Assembly (NCBI RefSeq): GCF_017654505.1
Contig: NC_054549.1
Location: forward strand, 23,684,969 to 23,748,968
Reading direction: 5' to 3'
DNA length: 64,000 nt
DNA from: Polyodon spathula
Taxonomy: Eukaryota; Chordata; Actinopteri; Acipenseriformes; Polyodontidae
Under the pieces are notes generated by a model that saw only the letters and a program-made list of their open reading frames with translations, ran no database searches and was not told the origin of the DNA. Positions 33,761 to 48,169 of this stretch are shown in pieces; position 1 is the first letter of the stretch; the number at the start of each line of letters is the position of its first letter. The translations under genes were made by a program, and so were the position numbers.

Positions 33761-35357
33761 TTGCTAAACAAAAGATAGTGGCAAGTACCCAATCAGCAGT
33801 CTCACACATGTAGTTTCTCTGTCAATACAAGTGATAATAGTTAGTGAAACCATTCTCCATTACTTGATAGATGTGAAATATCGTTATAACATTTGGTAAA
33901 ACAATTCTTAAGCCTATATTCTGTTAGTTATAACAAATTATTGGTCAATTGAAAAAAACACAGACAAGATGTACCACCAAAAAAAAGCACTTACTAGTGC
34001 ATTAAACGAGTTAGCACTTTTGTTATTATAGTCTTTGTGACTATAAGACATTTCTGGATCAGCCTTATCCTTTCACAGATTATTTCATGCAAATCTTCAT
34101 TGACTATTCATTTTTCTAACGTTTTCAAGAGAAACAGCAGAGAAGAGATGCTTAGTATCCTCAAATTTTGCCCCAACTTGATAGCACTTACTGTTATTTA
34201 TAAAAGACAGTACTAAAGTTGAAGTAGAATTCAAAAGGAAATGTTGTAACTTTGGATTAACCAGAACATGTTCAGATGCAAGCTTTTAGACGCCAATAAA
34301 GCTACCCCAAGAAAAAGCACTTACTATAGTAAATGAAAGTGAATGCCTTTTTTGTAAGTAGCCTGACTGGTTAAATAAAGTTCAATGCTGTTGCTATAAT
34401 TGGTCATTATTGAATTTAAAATATCATTAGCAAAGTAAAGTTTGATTCATTTTAGCCAACAAAACTGTAGAGCCCAGGCTTCCAAATGAGAATAAGCAAA
34501 TGAAACTACGCAAATAATAAAAACAACTCTCCACCACGTAACTCAAACCAGTGCTTATATTACAGTTATCCTTCTGAATAAAACAAATGTTTTCTGTTCA
34601 ATACTGTGACCTGGCAATACAATTCTCCATGTTAAGATTCATTCTTCTGTGTTTCATTTGGGTAAATAAAAAGCAGTATAGAATTCGCACATTTGCAAAA
34701 ACTTGATAACCTTATTATTACAAGAAACAAATCTAGTACTAAAGTTGGAGATGATTTCAAAAGGAAACGTTGTTGTAGGATATGAATGAGAAACAAAAGT
34801 GATTTGAAGAATTACTTGTTGAAATGCAGCAATAAAGCTACCCCAAAGAAAAGCACTTACTACAAAAAAGTAAAGTGAATGCCCCCTTTTGAAGTAGCCT
34901 GAAACTGTTCATTTGTATCAAAAATAAAGATGCTAATTGAGAGTTCTCTTCGGAGATAGACAGAGCGAATTTTCTGGTGAAAAAATCAACTACAGAGTAC
35001 CCCAACAAAAAGCACTTACTATTAAAAACAACAAGTTAGTGCTTAAGTTAAAGTATTCATTGTGACTATTAAAATCTGAAAGTATTTCTACTCCTGGGAG
35101 AACAAAGTGTTTTTAAAAGATATACACTTAAGACTTACTTAGTTTCAGCATGTGCAAATCCTTGGTGAAACAAATCTTTCTTCTTTGCAGCAATGTCATG
35201 TCCTTCTGGATGTCTTGCAGTAATGTTCCTACAGCAATAATGCTCCCTTTTATGATGTGGAAGAAATCTGCCAAAAAATGGTCTGTTTGCAAACAAGTCC
35301 CTTCCGTACACCATCGACATATATGTTTCAATGAAAGTTATTTAACCTCTTTCTGTG
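33761..35357 (-). repeat. Array unit U2, five miR-430 hairpins
   Basis: Seed complements start at 33987, 34184, 34317, 34853 and 35012. Confidence 0.9.
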
Positions 35358-36954
35358 TTGCTAAACAAAAGATAGTGGCAAGTACCCAATCAGCAGTCTC
35401 ACACATGTAGTTTCTCTGTCAATACAAGTGATAATAGTTAGTGAAACCATTCTCCATTACTTGATAGACGTGAAATATCGTTATAACATTTGGTAAAACA
35501 ATTCTTAAGCCTATATTCTGTCAGCTATAACAAATTATTGGTCAATTGAAAAAAACACAGACAAGATGTGCTACCAACAAAAAGCGCTTACTAGTGCATT
35601 AAATGAGTTAGCACTTTTGTTATTATAGTCTTTGTGACTATAAGACATTTCTGGATCAGCCTTAACCTTTCACAGATTATTTCATGCACATCTTCATTGA
35701 CTATTCATTTTTCTAACGTTTTCAAGAGAAACAGCAGAGAAGAGATGCTTAGTATCCTCAAATTTTGCCCCAACTTGATAGCACTTACTGTTATTTATAA
35801 AAGACAGTACTAAAGTTGAAGTAGAATTCAAAAGAAACTGTTGTAACTTTGGATTAAACAGAACATGTTCAGATGCAAGCTTTTAGACGCCAATAAAGCT
35901 ACCCCAAGAAAAAGCACTTACTATAGTAAATGAAAGTGAATGCCTTTTTTGTAAGTAGCCTGACTGGTTAAAGAAAGTTAAATGCTGTTGCTATAATTGG
36001 TCATTATTGAATTTAAAATATCATTAGCAAAGTAAAGTTTGATTCATTTTAGCCAACAAAACAGTATAGCCCAGGCTTCCAAATGAGAATAAGCAAATGA
36101 AACTATGCAAATAATAAAAACAACTCTCCACCACGTAACTCAAACCAGTGCTTATATTACAGTTATCCTTCTGAATAAAACAAATGTTTTCTGTTCAATA
36201 CTGTGACCTGGCAATACAATTCTCCATGTTAAGGTTCATTGTTCTGTGTTTCATTTGGGTAAATAAAAAGCAGTATAGAATTCGCACATTTGCAAAAACT
36301 TGATAACCTTATTATTACAAGAAACAAATCTAGTACTAAAGTTGGAGATGATTTCAAAAGGAAACGTTGTTGTAGGATATGAATGAGAAACAAAAGTGAT
36401 TTGAAGAATTACTTGTTGAAATGCAGCAATAAAGCTACCCCAAAGAAAAGCACTTACTACAAAAAAGTAAAGTGAATGCCCCCTTTTGAAGTAGCCTGAA
36501 ACTGTTCATTTGTATCAAAAATAAAGATGCTAATTGAGAGTTCTCTTCGGAGATAGACAGAGCGAATTTTCTGGTGAAAAAATCAACTACAGAGTACCCC
36601 AACAAAAAGCACTTACTATTAAAAACAACAAGTTAGTGCTTAAGTTAAAGTATTCATTGTGACTACTAAAATCTGAAAGTATTTCTACTCTTGGGAGAAC
36701 AAAGTGTTTTTAAAAGATATACACTTAAGACTTACTTAGTTTCAAGATGTGCAAATCCTTGGTGAAACAAATCTTTCTTCTTTGCAGCAATGTCATGTCC
36801 ATCTGGATGTCTTGCAGTAATGTTCCTACAGCAAAAATGCTCCCTTTTATGATGTGGAAGAAATCTGCCAAAAAATGGTCTGTTTGCAAACAAGTCCCTT
36901 CCGTGCACCATCGACATATATGTTTCAATGAAAGTTATTTAACCTCTTTCTGTG
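35358..36954 (-). repeat. Array unit U3, five hairpins, S1 seed AAGCGC
   Basis: Seed complements start at 35584 (GCGCTT, altered), 35781, 35914, 36450 and 36609. Octamer ATGCAAAT at 36105. Confidence 0.9.
36041..36310 (-). promoter_or_regulatory. Candidate internal promoter/enhancer region of the miR-430 unit (shown for U3)
   Basis: The 536-bp spacer between hairpins S4 and S3 is upstream of the S3-S2-S1 group in transcription. In U3 it contains the POU octamer ATGCAAAT (36105-36112) and a SOX-like CATTGTTC (about 36238). Fish miR-430 is known to be switched on by Pou5f3, SoxB1 and Nanog. The octamer is intact in units U3, U4, U6, U7, U8, U9 and U11 and is ACGCAAAT in the others. The motifs are seen; function is inferred. 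Confidence 0.35.
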
Positions 36955-38551
36955 TTGCTAAACAAAAGATAGTGGCAAGTACCCAATCAGCAGTCTCACA
37001 CATGTAGTTTCTCTGTCAATACAAGTGATAATAGTTAGTGAAACCATTCTCCATTACTTGATAGACGTGAAATATCGTTATAACATTTGGTAAAACAATT
37101 CTTAAGCCTATATTCTGTTAGTTATAACAAATTATTGGTCAATTGAAAAAAACACAGACAAGATGTACCACCAAAAAAAAGCACTTACTAGTGCATTAAA
37201 CGAGTTAGCACTTTTGTTATTATAGTCTTTGTGACTATAAGACATTTCTGGATCAGCCTTATCCTTTCACAGATTATTTCATGCACATCTTCACTGACTA
37301 TTCATTTTTCTAATGTTTTCAAGAGAAACAGCAGCGAAGAGAAGCTTAGTATCCTCAAATTTTGCCCCAACTTGATAGCACTTACTGTTATTTATAAAAG
37401 ACAGTACTAAAGTTGAAGTAGAATTCAAAAGAAACTGTTGTAACTTTGGATTAAACAGAACATGTTCAGATGCAAGCTTTTAGACGCCAATAAAGCTACC
37501 CCAAGAAAAAGCACTTACTATAGTAAATTAAAGTGAATGCCTTTTTTGTAAGTAGCCTGACTGGTTAAAGAAAATTAAATGCTGTTGCTATAATTGGTCA
37601 TTATTGAATTTAAAATATCATAAGCAAAGTAAAGTTTGATTCATTTTAGCCAACAAAACAGTATAGCCCAGGCTTCCAAATGAGAATAAGCAAATGAAAC
37701 TATGCAAATAATAAAAACAACTCTCCACCACGTAACTCAAACCAGTGCTTATATTACAGTTATCCTTCTGAATAAAACAAATGTTTTCTGTTCAATACTG
37801 TGACCTGGCAATACAATTCTCCATGTTAAGGTTCATTGTTCTGTGTTTCATTTGGGTAAATAAAAAGCAGTATAGAATTCGCACATTTGCAAAAACTTGA
37901 TAACCTTATTATTACAAGAAACAAATCTAGTACTAAAGTTGGAGATGATTTCAAAAGGAAACGTTGTTGTAGGATATGAATGAGAAACAAAAGTGATTTG
38001 AAGAATTACTTGTTGAAATGCAGCAATAAAGCTACCCCAAAGAAAAGCACTTACTACAAAAAAGTAAAGTGAATGCCCCCTTTTGAAGTAGCCTGAAACT
38101 GTTCATTTGTATCAAAAATAAAGATGCTAATTGAGAGTTCTCTTCGGAGATAGACAGAGCGAATTTTCTGGTGAAAAAATCAACTACAGAGTACCCCAAC
38201 AAAAAGCACTTACTATTAAAAACAACAAGTTAGTGCTTAAGTTAAAGTATTCATTGTGACTATTAAAATCTGAAAGTATTTCTACTCTTGGGAGAAAAAA
38301 GTGTTTTTAAAAGATATACACTTAAGACTTACTTAGTTTCAGCATGTGCAAATCCTTGGTGAAACAAATCTTTCTTCTTTGCAGCAATGTCATGTCCTTC
38401 TGGATGTCTTGCAGTAATGTTCCTACAGCAAAAATGCTCCCTTTTATGATGTGGAAGAAATCTGCCAAAAAATGGTCTGTTTGCAAACAACCCCCTTCCG
38501 TGCACCATCGACATATATGTTTCAATGAAAGTTATTTAACCTCTTTCTGTG
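36955..38551 (-). repeat. Array unit U4, five miR-430 hairpins
   Basis: Seed complements start at 37181, 37378, 37511, 38047 and 38206. Shares AGAAAATTAAATG, ATCATAAGC and AACCCCCTTCCG with U11, seven units away. Confidence 0.9.
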
Positions 38552-40178
38552 TTGCTAAACAAAAGATAGTGGCAAGTACCCAATCAGCAGTCTCACACAT
38601 GTAATTTCTCTGACAATACAAGTGATAATAGTTAGTGAAACCATTCTCCATTACTTGATAGACGTGAAATATCGTTATAACATTTGGTAAAACAATTCTT
38701 AAGCCTATATTCTGTTAGTTATAACAAATTATTGGTCAATTGAAAAAAACACAGACAAGATGTACCACCAAAAAAAAGCACTTACTAGTGCATTAAACGA
38801 GTTAGGACTTTTGTTATTATAGTCTTTGTGACTATAAGACATTTCTGGATCAGCCTTAACCTTTCACAGATTATTTCATGCACATCTTCATTGACTATTC
38901 ATTTTTCTAACGTTTTCAAGAGAAACAGCAGAGAAGAGATGCTTAGTATCCTCAAATTTTGCCCCAACTTGATAGCACTTACTGTTATTTATAAAAGACA
39001 GTACTAAAGTTGAAGTAGAATTCAAAAGNNNNNNNNNNNNNNNNNNNNNNNNNNNNNNNNNNNNNNNNNNNNNNNNNNNNNNCAGAACATGTTCAGATGC
39101 AAGCTTTTAGACGCCAATAAAGCTACCCCAAGAAAAAGCACTTACTATAGTAAATGAAAGTGAATGCCTTTTTTGTAAGTAGCCTGACTGGTTAAATAAA
39201 GTTAAATGCTGTTGCTATAATTGGTCATTATTGAATTTAAAATATCATTAGCAAAGTAAAGTTTAATTCATTTTAGCCAACAAAATGGTAGAGCCCAGGC
39301 TTCCAAATGAGAATAAGCAAATGAAACTACGCAAATAATAAAAACAACTCTCCACCACGTAACTCAAACCAGTGCTTATATTACAGTTATCCTTCTGATT
39401 AAAACAAATGTTTTGTGTTCAATACTGTGACCTGGCAATACAATTCTCCATGTTAAGGTTCATTCTTCTGTGTTTCAGTTGGGTAAATAAAAAGCAGTAT
39501 AGAATTTGCACATTTGCAAAAACTTGATAACCTTATTATTACAAGAAACAAATCTAGTACTAAAGTTGGAGATGATTTCAAAAGGAAACGTTGTTGTAGG
39601 ATATGAATGAGAAACAAAAGTGATTTGAAGAATTACTTGTTGAAATGCAGCAATAAAGCTACCCCAAAGAAAAGCACTTACTACAAAAAAGTAAAGTGAA
39701 TGCCCCCTTTTGAAGTAGCCTGAAACTGTTCATTTGTATCAAAAATAAAGATGCTAATTGAGAGTTCTCTTCGGAGATAGACAGAGCGAATTTTCTGGTG
39801 AAAAAATCAACTACAGAGTACCCCAACAAAAAGCACTTACTATTAAAAACAACAAGTTAGTGCTTAAGTTAAAGTATTCATTGTGACTATTAAAATCTGA
39901 AAGTATTTCTACTCTTGGGAGAACAAAGTGTTTTTAATAGATATACACTTAAGACTTACTTAGTTTCAGCATGTGCAAATCCTTGGTGAAACAAATCTTT
40001 CTTCTTTGCAGCAATGTCATGTCCTTCTGGATGTCTTGCAGTAATGTTCCTACAACAAAAATGCTCCCTTTTATGATGTGGAAGAAATCTGCCAAAAAAT
40101 GGTCTGTTTGCAAACAAGTCCCTTCCGTACACCATCGACATATATGTTTCAATGAAAGTTATTTAACCTCTTTCTGCG
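38552..40178 (-). repeat. Array unit U5, five miR-430 hairpins, internal N run
   Basis: Seed complements start at 38778, 38975, 39138, 39674 and 39833. The apparent length of 1,627 is an artefact of 54 Ns standing for 24 bases. Confidence 0.9.
39029..39082. other. Small assembly gap (54 N)
   Basis: In every sister unit the sequence between TTCAAAAG and CAGAACATG is 24 bases long, so the true gap is about 24 bp. It does not touch a hairpin. Confidence 0.95.
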
Positions 40179-41774
40179 TTGCTAAACAAAAGATAGTGGC
40201 AAGTACCCAATCAGCAGTCTCACACATGTAGTTTCTCTGTCAATACAAGTGATAATAGTTAGTGAAACCATTCTCCATTACTTGATAGACGTGAAATATC
40301 GTTATAACATTTGGTAAAACAATTCTTAAGCCTATATTCTGTTAGTTATAACAAATTATTGGTCAATTGAAAAAAACACAGACAAGATGTACCACCAAAA
40401 AAAGCACTTACTAGTGCATTAAACGAGTTAGGACTTTTGTTATTATAGTCTTTGTGACTATAAGACATTTCTGGATCAGCCTTAACCTTTCACAGATTAT
40501 TTCATGCACATCTTCATTGACTATTCATTTTTCTAACGTTTTCAAGAGAAACAGCAGCGAAGAGAAGCTTAGTATCCTCAAATTTTGCCCCAACTTGATA
40601 GCACTTACTGTTATTTATAAAAGACAGTACTAAAGTTGAAGTAGAATTCAAAAGGAAATGTTGTAACTTTGGATTAACCAGAACATGTTCAGATGCAAGC
40701 TTTTAGACGCCAATAAAGCTACCCCAAGAAAAAGCACTTACTATAGTAAATGAAAGTGAATGCCTTTTTTGTAAGTAGCCTGACTGGTTAAATAAAGTTA
40801 AATGCTGTTGCTATAATTGGTCATTATTGAATTTAAAATATCATTAGCAAAGTAAAGTTTGATTCATTTTAGCCAACAAAACAGTATAGCCCAGGCTTCC
40901 AAATGAGAATAAGCAAATGAAACTATGCAAATAATAAAAACAACTCTCCACCACGTAACTCAAACCAGTGCTTATATTACAGTTATCCTTCTGAATAAAA
41001 CAAATGTTTTCTGTTCAATACTGTGACCTGGCAATACAATTCTCCATGTTAAGATTCATTCTTCTGTGTTTCATTTGGGTAAATAAAAAGCAGTATAGAA
41101 TTCGCACATTTGCAAAAACTTGATAACCTTATTATTACAAGAAACAAATCTAGTACTAAAGTTGGAGATGATTTCAAAAGGAAACGTTGTTGTAGGATAT
41201 GAATGAGAAACAAAAGTGATTTGAAGAATTACTTGTTGAAATGCAGCAATAAAGCTACCCCAAAGAAAAGCACTTACTACAAAAAAGTAAAGTGAATGCC
41301 CCCTTTTGAAGTAGCCTGAAACTGTTCATTTGTATCAAAAATAAAGATGCTAATTGAGAGTTCTCTTCGGAGATAGACAGAGCGAATTTTCTGGTGAAAA
41401 AATCAACTACAGAGTACCCCAACAAAAAGCACTTACTATTAAAAACAACAAGTTAGTGCTTAAGTTAAAGTATTCATTGTGACTATTAAAATCTGAAACT
41501 ATTTCTACTCTTGGGAGAAAAAAGTGTTTTTAAAAGATATACACTTAAGACTTACTTAGTTTCAGCATGTGCAAATCCTTGGTGAAACAAATCTTTCTTC
41601 TTTGCAGCAATGTCATGTCCTTCTGGATGTCTTGCAGTAATGTTCCTACAGCAAAAATGCTCCCTTTTATGATGTGGAAGAAATCTGCCAAAAAATGGTC
41701 TGTTTGCAAACAAGTCCCTTCCGTACACCATCGACATATATGTTTCAATGAAAGTTATTTAACCTCTTTCTGCG
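40179..41774 (-). repeat. Array unit U6, five miR-430 hairpins
   Basis: Seed complements start at 40404, 40601, 40734, 41270 and 41429. Length 1,596. Confidence 0.9.
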
Positions 41775-43371
41775 TTGCTAAACAAAAGATAGTGGCAAGT
41801 ACCCAATCAGCAGTCTCACACATGTAGTTTCTCTGTCAATACAAGTGATAATAGTTAGTGAAACCATTCTCCATTACTTGATAGACGTGAAATATCGTTA
41901 TAACATTTGGTAAAACAATTCTTAAGCCTATATTCTGTTAGTTATAACAAATTATTGGTCAATTGAAAAAAACACAGACAAGATGTGCCACCAACAAAAA
42001 GCGCTTACTAGTGCATTAAATGAGTTAGCACTTTTGTTATTATAGTCTTTGTGACTATAAGACATTTCTGGATCAGCCTTATCCTTTCACAGATTATTTC
42101 ATGCACATCTTCACTGACTATTCATTTTTCTAACGTTTTCAAGAGAAACAGCAGCGAAGAGAAGCTTAGTATCCTCAAATTTTGCCCCAACTTGATAGCA
42201 CTTACTGTTATTTATAAAAGACAGTACTAAAGTTGAAGTAGAATTCAAAAGGAAATGTTGTAACTTTGGATTAAACAGAACATGTTCAGATGCAAGCTTT
42301 TAGACGCCAATAAAGCTACCCCAAGAAAAAGCACTTACTATAGTAAATGAAAGTGAATGCCTTTTTTGTAAGTAGCCTGACTGGTTAAAGAAAGTTAAAT
42401 GCTGTTGCTATAATTGGTCATTATTGAATTTAAAATATCATTAGCAAAGTAAAGTTTGATTCATTTTAGCCAACAAAACAGTAGAGCCCAGGCTTCCAAA
42501 TGAGAATAAGCAAATGAAACTATGCAAATAATAAAAACAACTCTCCACCACGTAACTCAAACCAGTGCTTATATTACAGTTATCCTTCTGAATAAAACAA
42601 ATGTTTTCTGTTCAATACTGTGACCTGGCAATACAATTCTCCATGTTAAGGTTCATTGTTCTGTGTTTCATTTGGGTAAATAAAAAGCAGTATAGAATTC
42701 GCACATTTGCAAAAACTTGATAACCTTATTATTACAAGAAACAAATCTAGTACTAAAGTTGGAGATGATTTCAAAAGGAAACGTTGTTGTAGGATATGAA
42801 TGAGAAACAAAAGTGATTTGAAGAATTACTTGTTGAAATGCAGCAATAAAGCTACCCCAAAGAAAAGCACTTACTACAAAAAAGTAAAGTGAATGCCCCC
42901 TTTTGAAGTAGCCTGAAACTGTTCATTTGTATCAAAAATAAAGATGCTAATTGAGAGTTCTCTTCGGAGATAGACAGAGCGAATTTTCTGGTGAAAAAAT
43001 CAACTACAGAGTACCCCAACAAAAAGCACTTACTATTAAAAACAACAAGTTAGTGCTTAAGTTAAAGTATTCATTGTGACTATTAAAATCTGAAACTATT
43101 TCTACTCTTGGGAGAAAAAAGTGTTTTTAAAAGATATACACTTAAGACTTACTTAGTTTCAGCATGTGCAAATCCTTGGTGAAACAAATCTTTCTTCTTT
43201 GCAGCAATGTCATGTCCTTCTGGATGTCTTGCAGTAATGTTCCTACAGCAAAAATGCTCCCTTTTATGATGTGGAAGAAATCTGCCAAAAAATGGTCTGT
43301 TTGCAAACAAGTCCCTTCCGTGCACCATCGACATATATGTTTCAATGAAAGTTATTTAACCTCTTTCTGCG
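41775..43371 (-). repeat. Array unit U7, five hairpins, S1 seed AAGCGC
   Basis: Seed complements start at 42001 (GCGCTT, altered), 42198, 42331, 42867 and 43026. Confidence 0.9.
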
Positions 43372-44968
43372 TTGCTAAACAAAAGATAGTGGCAAGTACC
43401 CAATCAGCAGTCTCACACATGTAGTTTCTCTGTCAATACAAGTGATAATAGTTAGTGAAACCATTCTCCATTACTTGATAGACGTGAAATATCGTTATAA
43501 CATTTGGTAAAACAATTCTTAAGCCTATATTCTGTTAGTTATAACAAATTATTGGTCAATTGAAAAAAACACAAACAAGATGTACCACCAAAAAAAAGCA
43601 CTTACTAGTGCATTAAACGAGTTAGCACTTTTGTTATTATAGTCTTTGTGACTATAAGACATTTCTGGATCAGCCTTATCCTTTCACAGATTATTTCATG
43701 CACATCTTCACTGACTATTCATTTTTCTAACGTTTTCAAGAGAAACAGCAGCGAAGAGAAGCTTAGTATCCTCAAATTTTGCCCCAACTTGATAGCACTT
43801 ACTGTTATTTATAAAAGACAGTACTAAAGTTGAAGTAGAATTCAAAAGGAAATATTGTAACTTTGGATTAACCAGAACATGTTCAGATGCAAGCTTTTAG
43901 ACGCCAATAAAGCTACCCCAAGAAAAAGCACTTACTATAGTAAATGAAAGTGAATGCCTTTTTTGTAAGTAGCCTGACTGGTTAAAGAAAGTTAAATGCT
44001 GTTGCTATAATTGGTCATTATTGAATTTAAAATATCATTAGCAAAGTAAAGTTTGATTCATTTTTGCCAACAAAACAGTAGAGCCCAGGCTTCCAAATGA
44101 GAATAAGCAAATGAAACTATGCAAATAATAAAAACAACTCTCCACCACGTAACTCAAACCAGTGCTTATATTACAGTTATCCTTCTGAATAAAACAAATG
44201 TTTTCTGTTCAATACTGTGACCTGGCAATACAATTCTCCATGTTAAGATTCATTGTTCTGTGTTTCATTTGGGTAAATAAAAAGCAGTATAGAATTCGCA
44301 CATTTGCAAAAACTTGATAACCTTATTATTACAAGAAACAAATCTAGTACTAAAGTTGGAGATGATTTCAAAAGGAAACGTTGTTGTAGGATATGAATGA
44401 GAAACAAAAGTGATTTGAAGAATTACTTGTTGAAATGCAGCAATAAAGCTACCCCAAAGAAAAGCACTTACTACAAAAAAGTAAAGTGAATGCCCCCTTT
44501 TGAAGTAGCCTGAAACTGTTCATTTGTATCAAAAATAAAGATGCTAATTGAGAGTTCTCTTCGGAGATAGACAGAGCGAATTTTCTGGTGAAAAAATCAA
44601 CTACAGAGTACCCCAACAAAAAGCACTTACTATTAAAAACAACAAGTTAGTGCTTAAGTTAAAGTATTCATTGTGACTATTAAAATCTGAAAGTATTTCT
44701 ACTCCTGGGAGAAAAAAGTGTTTTTAAAAGATATACACTTAAGACTTACTTAGTTTCAGCATGTGCAAATCCTTGGTGAAACAAATCTTTCTTCTTTGCA
44801 GCAATGTCATGTCCTTCTGGATGTCTTGCAGTAATGTTCCTACAGCAAAAATGCTCCCTTTTATGATGTGGAAGAAATCTGCCAAAAAATGGTCTGTTTG
44901 CAAACAAGTCCCTTCCGTGCACCATCGACATATATGTTTCAATGAAAGTTATTTAACCTCTTTCTGCG
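43372..44968 (-). repeat. Array unit U8, five miR-430 hairpins
   Basis: Seed complements start at 43598, 43795, 43928, 44464 and 44623. Shares ACACAAACAAG, GAAATATTG and TTTTTGCCAAC with U9 only, indicating a recent neighbour duplication. Confidence 0.9.
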
Positions 44969-46565
44969 TTGCTAAACAAAAGATTGTGGCAAGTACCCAA
45001 TCAACAGTCTCACACATGTAGTTTCTCTGTCAATACAAGTGATAATAGTTAGTGAAACCATTCTCCATTACTTGATAGACGTGAAATATCGTTATAACAT
45101 TTGGTAAAACAATTCTTAAGCCTATATTCTGTTAGTTATAACAAATTATTGGTCAATTGAAAAAAACACAAACAAGATGTACCACCAAAAAAAAGCACTT
45201 ACTAGTGCATTAAACGAGTTAGCACTTTTGTTATTATAGTCTTTGTGACTATAAGACATTTCTGGATCAGCCTTATCCTTTCACAGATTATTTCATGCAC
45301 ATCTTCACTGACTATTCATTTTTCTAACGTTTTCAAGAGAAACAGCAGCGAAGAGAAGCTTAGTATCCTCAAATTTTGCCCCAACTTGATAGCACTTACT
45401 GTTATTTATAAAAGACAGTACTAAAGTTGAAGTAGAATTCAAAAGGAAATATTGTAACTTTGGATTAACCAGAACATGTTCAGATGCAAGCTTTTAGACG
45501 CCAATAAAGCTACCCCAAGAAAAAGCACTTACTATAGTAAATGAAAGTGAATGCCTTTTTTGTAAGTAGCCTGACTGGTTAAATAAAGTTCAATGCTGTT
45601 GCTATAATTGGTCATTATTGAATTTAAAATATCATTAGCAAAGTAAAGTTTGATTCATTTTTGCCAACAAAACAGTAGAGCCCAGGCTTCCAAATGAGAA
45701 TAAGCAAATGAAACTATGCAAATAATAAAAACAACTCTCCACCACGTAACTCAAACCAGTGCTTATATTACAGTTATCCTTCTGAATAAAACAAATGTTT
45801 TCTGTTCAATACTGTGACCTGGCAATACAATTCTCCATGTTAAGGTTCATTGTTCTGTGTTTCATTTGGGTAAATAAAAAGCAGTATAGAATTCGCACAT
45901 TTGCAAAAACTTGATAACCTTATTATTACAAGAAACAAATCTAGTACTAAAGTTGGAGATGATTTCAAAAGGAAACGTTGTTGTAGGATATGAATGAGAA
46001 ACAAAAGTGATTTGAAGAATTACTTGTTGAAATGCAGCAATAAAGCTACCCCAAAGAAAAGCACTTACTACAAAAAAGTAAAGTGAATGCCCCCTTTTGA
46101 AGTAGCCTGAAACTGTTCATTTGTATCAAAAATAAAGATGCTAATTGAGAGTTCTCTTCGGAGATAGACAGAGCGAATTTTCTGGTGAAAAAATCAACTA
46201 CAGAGTACCCCAACAAAAAGCACTTACTATTAAAAACAACAAGTTAGTGCTTAAGTTAAAGTATTCATTGTGACTATTAAAATCTGAAAGTATTTCTACT
46301 CCTGGGAGAAAAAAGTGTTTTTAAAAGATATACACTTAAGACTTACTTAGTTTCAGCATGTGCAAATCCTTGGTGAAACAAATCTTTCTTCTTTGCAGCA
46401 ATGTCATGTCCTTCTGGATGTCTTGCAGTAATGTTCCTACAGCAAAAATGCTCCCTTTTATGATGTGGAAGAAATCTGCCAAAAAATGGTCTGTTTGCAA
46501 ACAAGTCCCTTCCGTGCACCATCGACATATATGTTTCAATGAAAGTTATTTAACCTCTTTCTGCG
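44969..46565 (-). repeat. Array unit U9, five miR-430 hairpins
   Basis: Seed complements start at 45195, 45392, 45525, 46061 and 46220. Confidence 0.9.
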
Positions 46566-48169
46566 TTGCTAAACAAAAGATAGTGGCAAGTACCCAATCA
46601 GCAGTCTCACACATGTAGTTTCTCTGTCAATACAAGTGATAATAGTTAGTGAAACCATTCTCCATTACTTGATAGACGTGAAATATCGTTATAACATTTG
46701 GTAAAACAATTCTTAAGCCTATATTCTGTTAGTTATAACAAATTATTGGTCAATTGAAAAAAACAAAGTGAACAGACAAGATGTACCACCAAAAAAAAGC
46801 ACTTACTAGTGCATTAAACGAGTTAGCACTTTTGTTATTATAGTCTTTGTGACTATAAGACATTTCTGGATCAGCCTTATCCTTTCACAGATTATTTCAT
46901 GCACATCTTCACTGACTATTCATTTTTCTAACGTTTTCAAGAGAAACAGCAGCGAAGAGAAGCTTAGTATCCTCAAATTTTGCCCCAACTTGATAGCACT
47001 TACTGTTATTTATAAAAGACAGTACTAAAGTTGAAGTAGAATTCAAAAGGAAATGTTGTAACTTTGGATTAAACAGAACATGTTCAGATGCAAGCTTTTA
47101 GACGCCAATAAAGCTACCCCAAGAAAAAGCACTTACTATAGTAAATGAAAGTGAATGCCTTTTTTGTAAGTAGCCTGACTGGTTAAAGAAAGTTAAATGC
47201 TGTTGCTATAATTGGTCATTATTGAATTTAAAATATCATTAGCAAAGTAAAGTTTGATTCATTTTAGCCAACAAAACGGTAGAGCCCAGGCTTCCAAATG
47301 AGAATAAGCAAATGAAACTACGCAAATAATAAAAACAACTCTCCACCACGTAACTCAAACCAGTGCTTATATTACAGTTATCCTTCTGAATAAAACAAAT
47401 GTTTTCTGTTCAATACTGTGACCTGGCAATACAATTCTCCATGTTAAGGTTCATTGTTCTGTGTTTCATTTGGGTAAATAAAAAGCAGTATAGAATTCGC
47501 ACATTTGCAAAAACTTGATAACCTTATTATTACAAGAAACAAATCTAGTACTAAAGTTGGAGATGATTTCAAAAGGAAACGTTGTTGTAGGATATGAATG
47601 AGAAACAAAAGTGATTTGAAGAATTACTTGTTGAAATGCAGCAATAAAGCTACCCCAAAGAAAAGCACTTACTACAAAAAAGTAAAGTGAATGCCCCCTT
47701 TTGAAGTAGCCTGAAACTGTTCATTTGTATCAAAAATAAAGATGCTAATTGAGAGTTCTCTTCGGAGATAGACAGAGCGAATTTTCTGGTGAAAAAATCA
47801 ACTACAGAGTACCCCAACAAAAAGCACTTACTATTAAAAACAACAAGTTAGTGCTTAAGTTAAAGTATTCATTGTGACTATTAAAATCTGAAAGTATTTC
47901 TACTCTTGGGAGAACAAAGTGTTTTTAAAAGATATACACTTAAGACTTACTTAGTTTCAGCATGTGCAAATCCTTGGTGAAACAAATCTTTCTTCTTTGC
48001 AGCAATGTCATGTCCTTCTGGATGTCTTGCAGTAATGTTCCTACAGCAAAAATGCTCCCTTTTATGATGTGGAAGAAATCTGCCAAAAAATGGTCTGTTT
48101 GCAAACAAGTCCCTTCCGTGCACCATCGACATATATGTTTCAATGAAAGTTATTTAACCTCTTTCTGCG
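46566..48169 (-). repeat. Array unit U10, five hairpins, 7-bp insertion
   Basis: Seed complements start at 46799, 46996, 47129, 47665 and 47824. The insertion AAGTGAA near 46,766, outside the hairpins, gives 1,604 bp. Confidence 0.9.

Noticed and set aside
33531..33813. Conserved short ORFs (67 and 61 codons on the minus strand, 86 on the plus strand) repeated in every array unit
   Set aside because: They are conserved only because the whole unit is homogenised. They overlap each other on both strands and show no domain. The microRNA hairpins explain the unit better.
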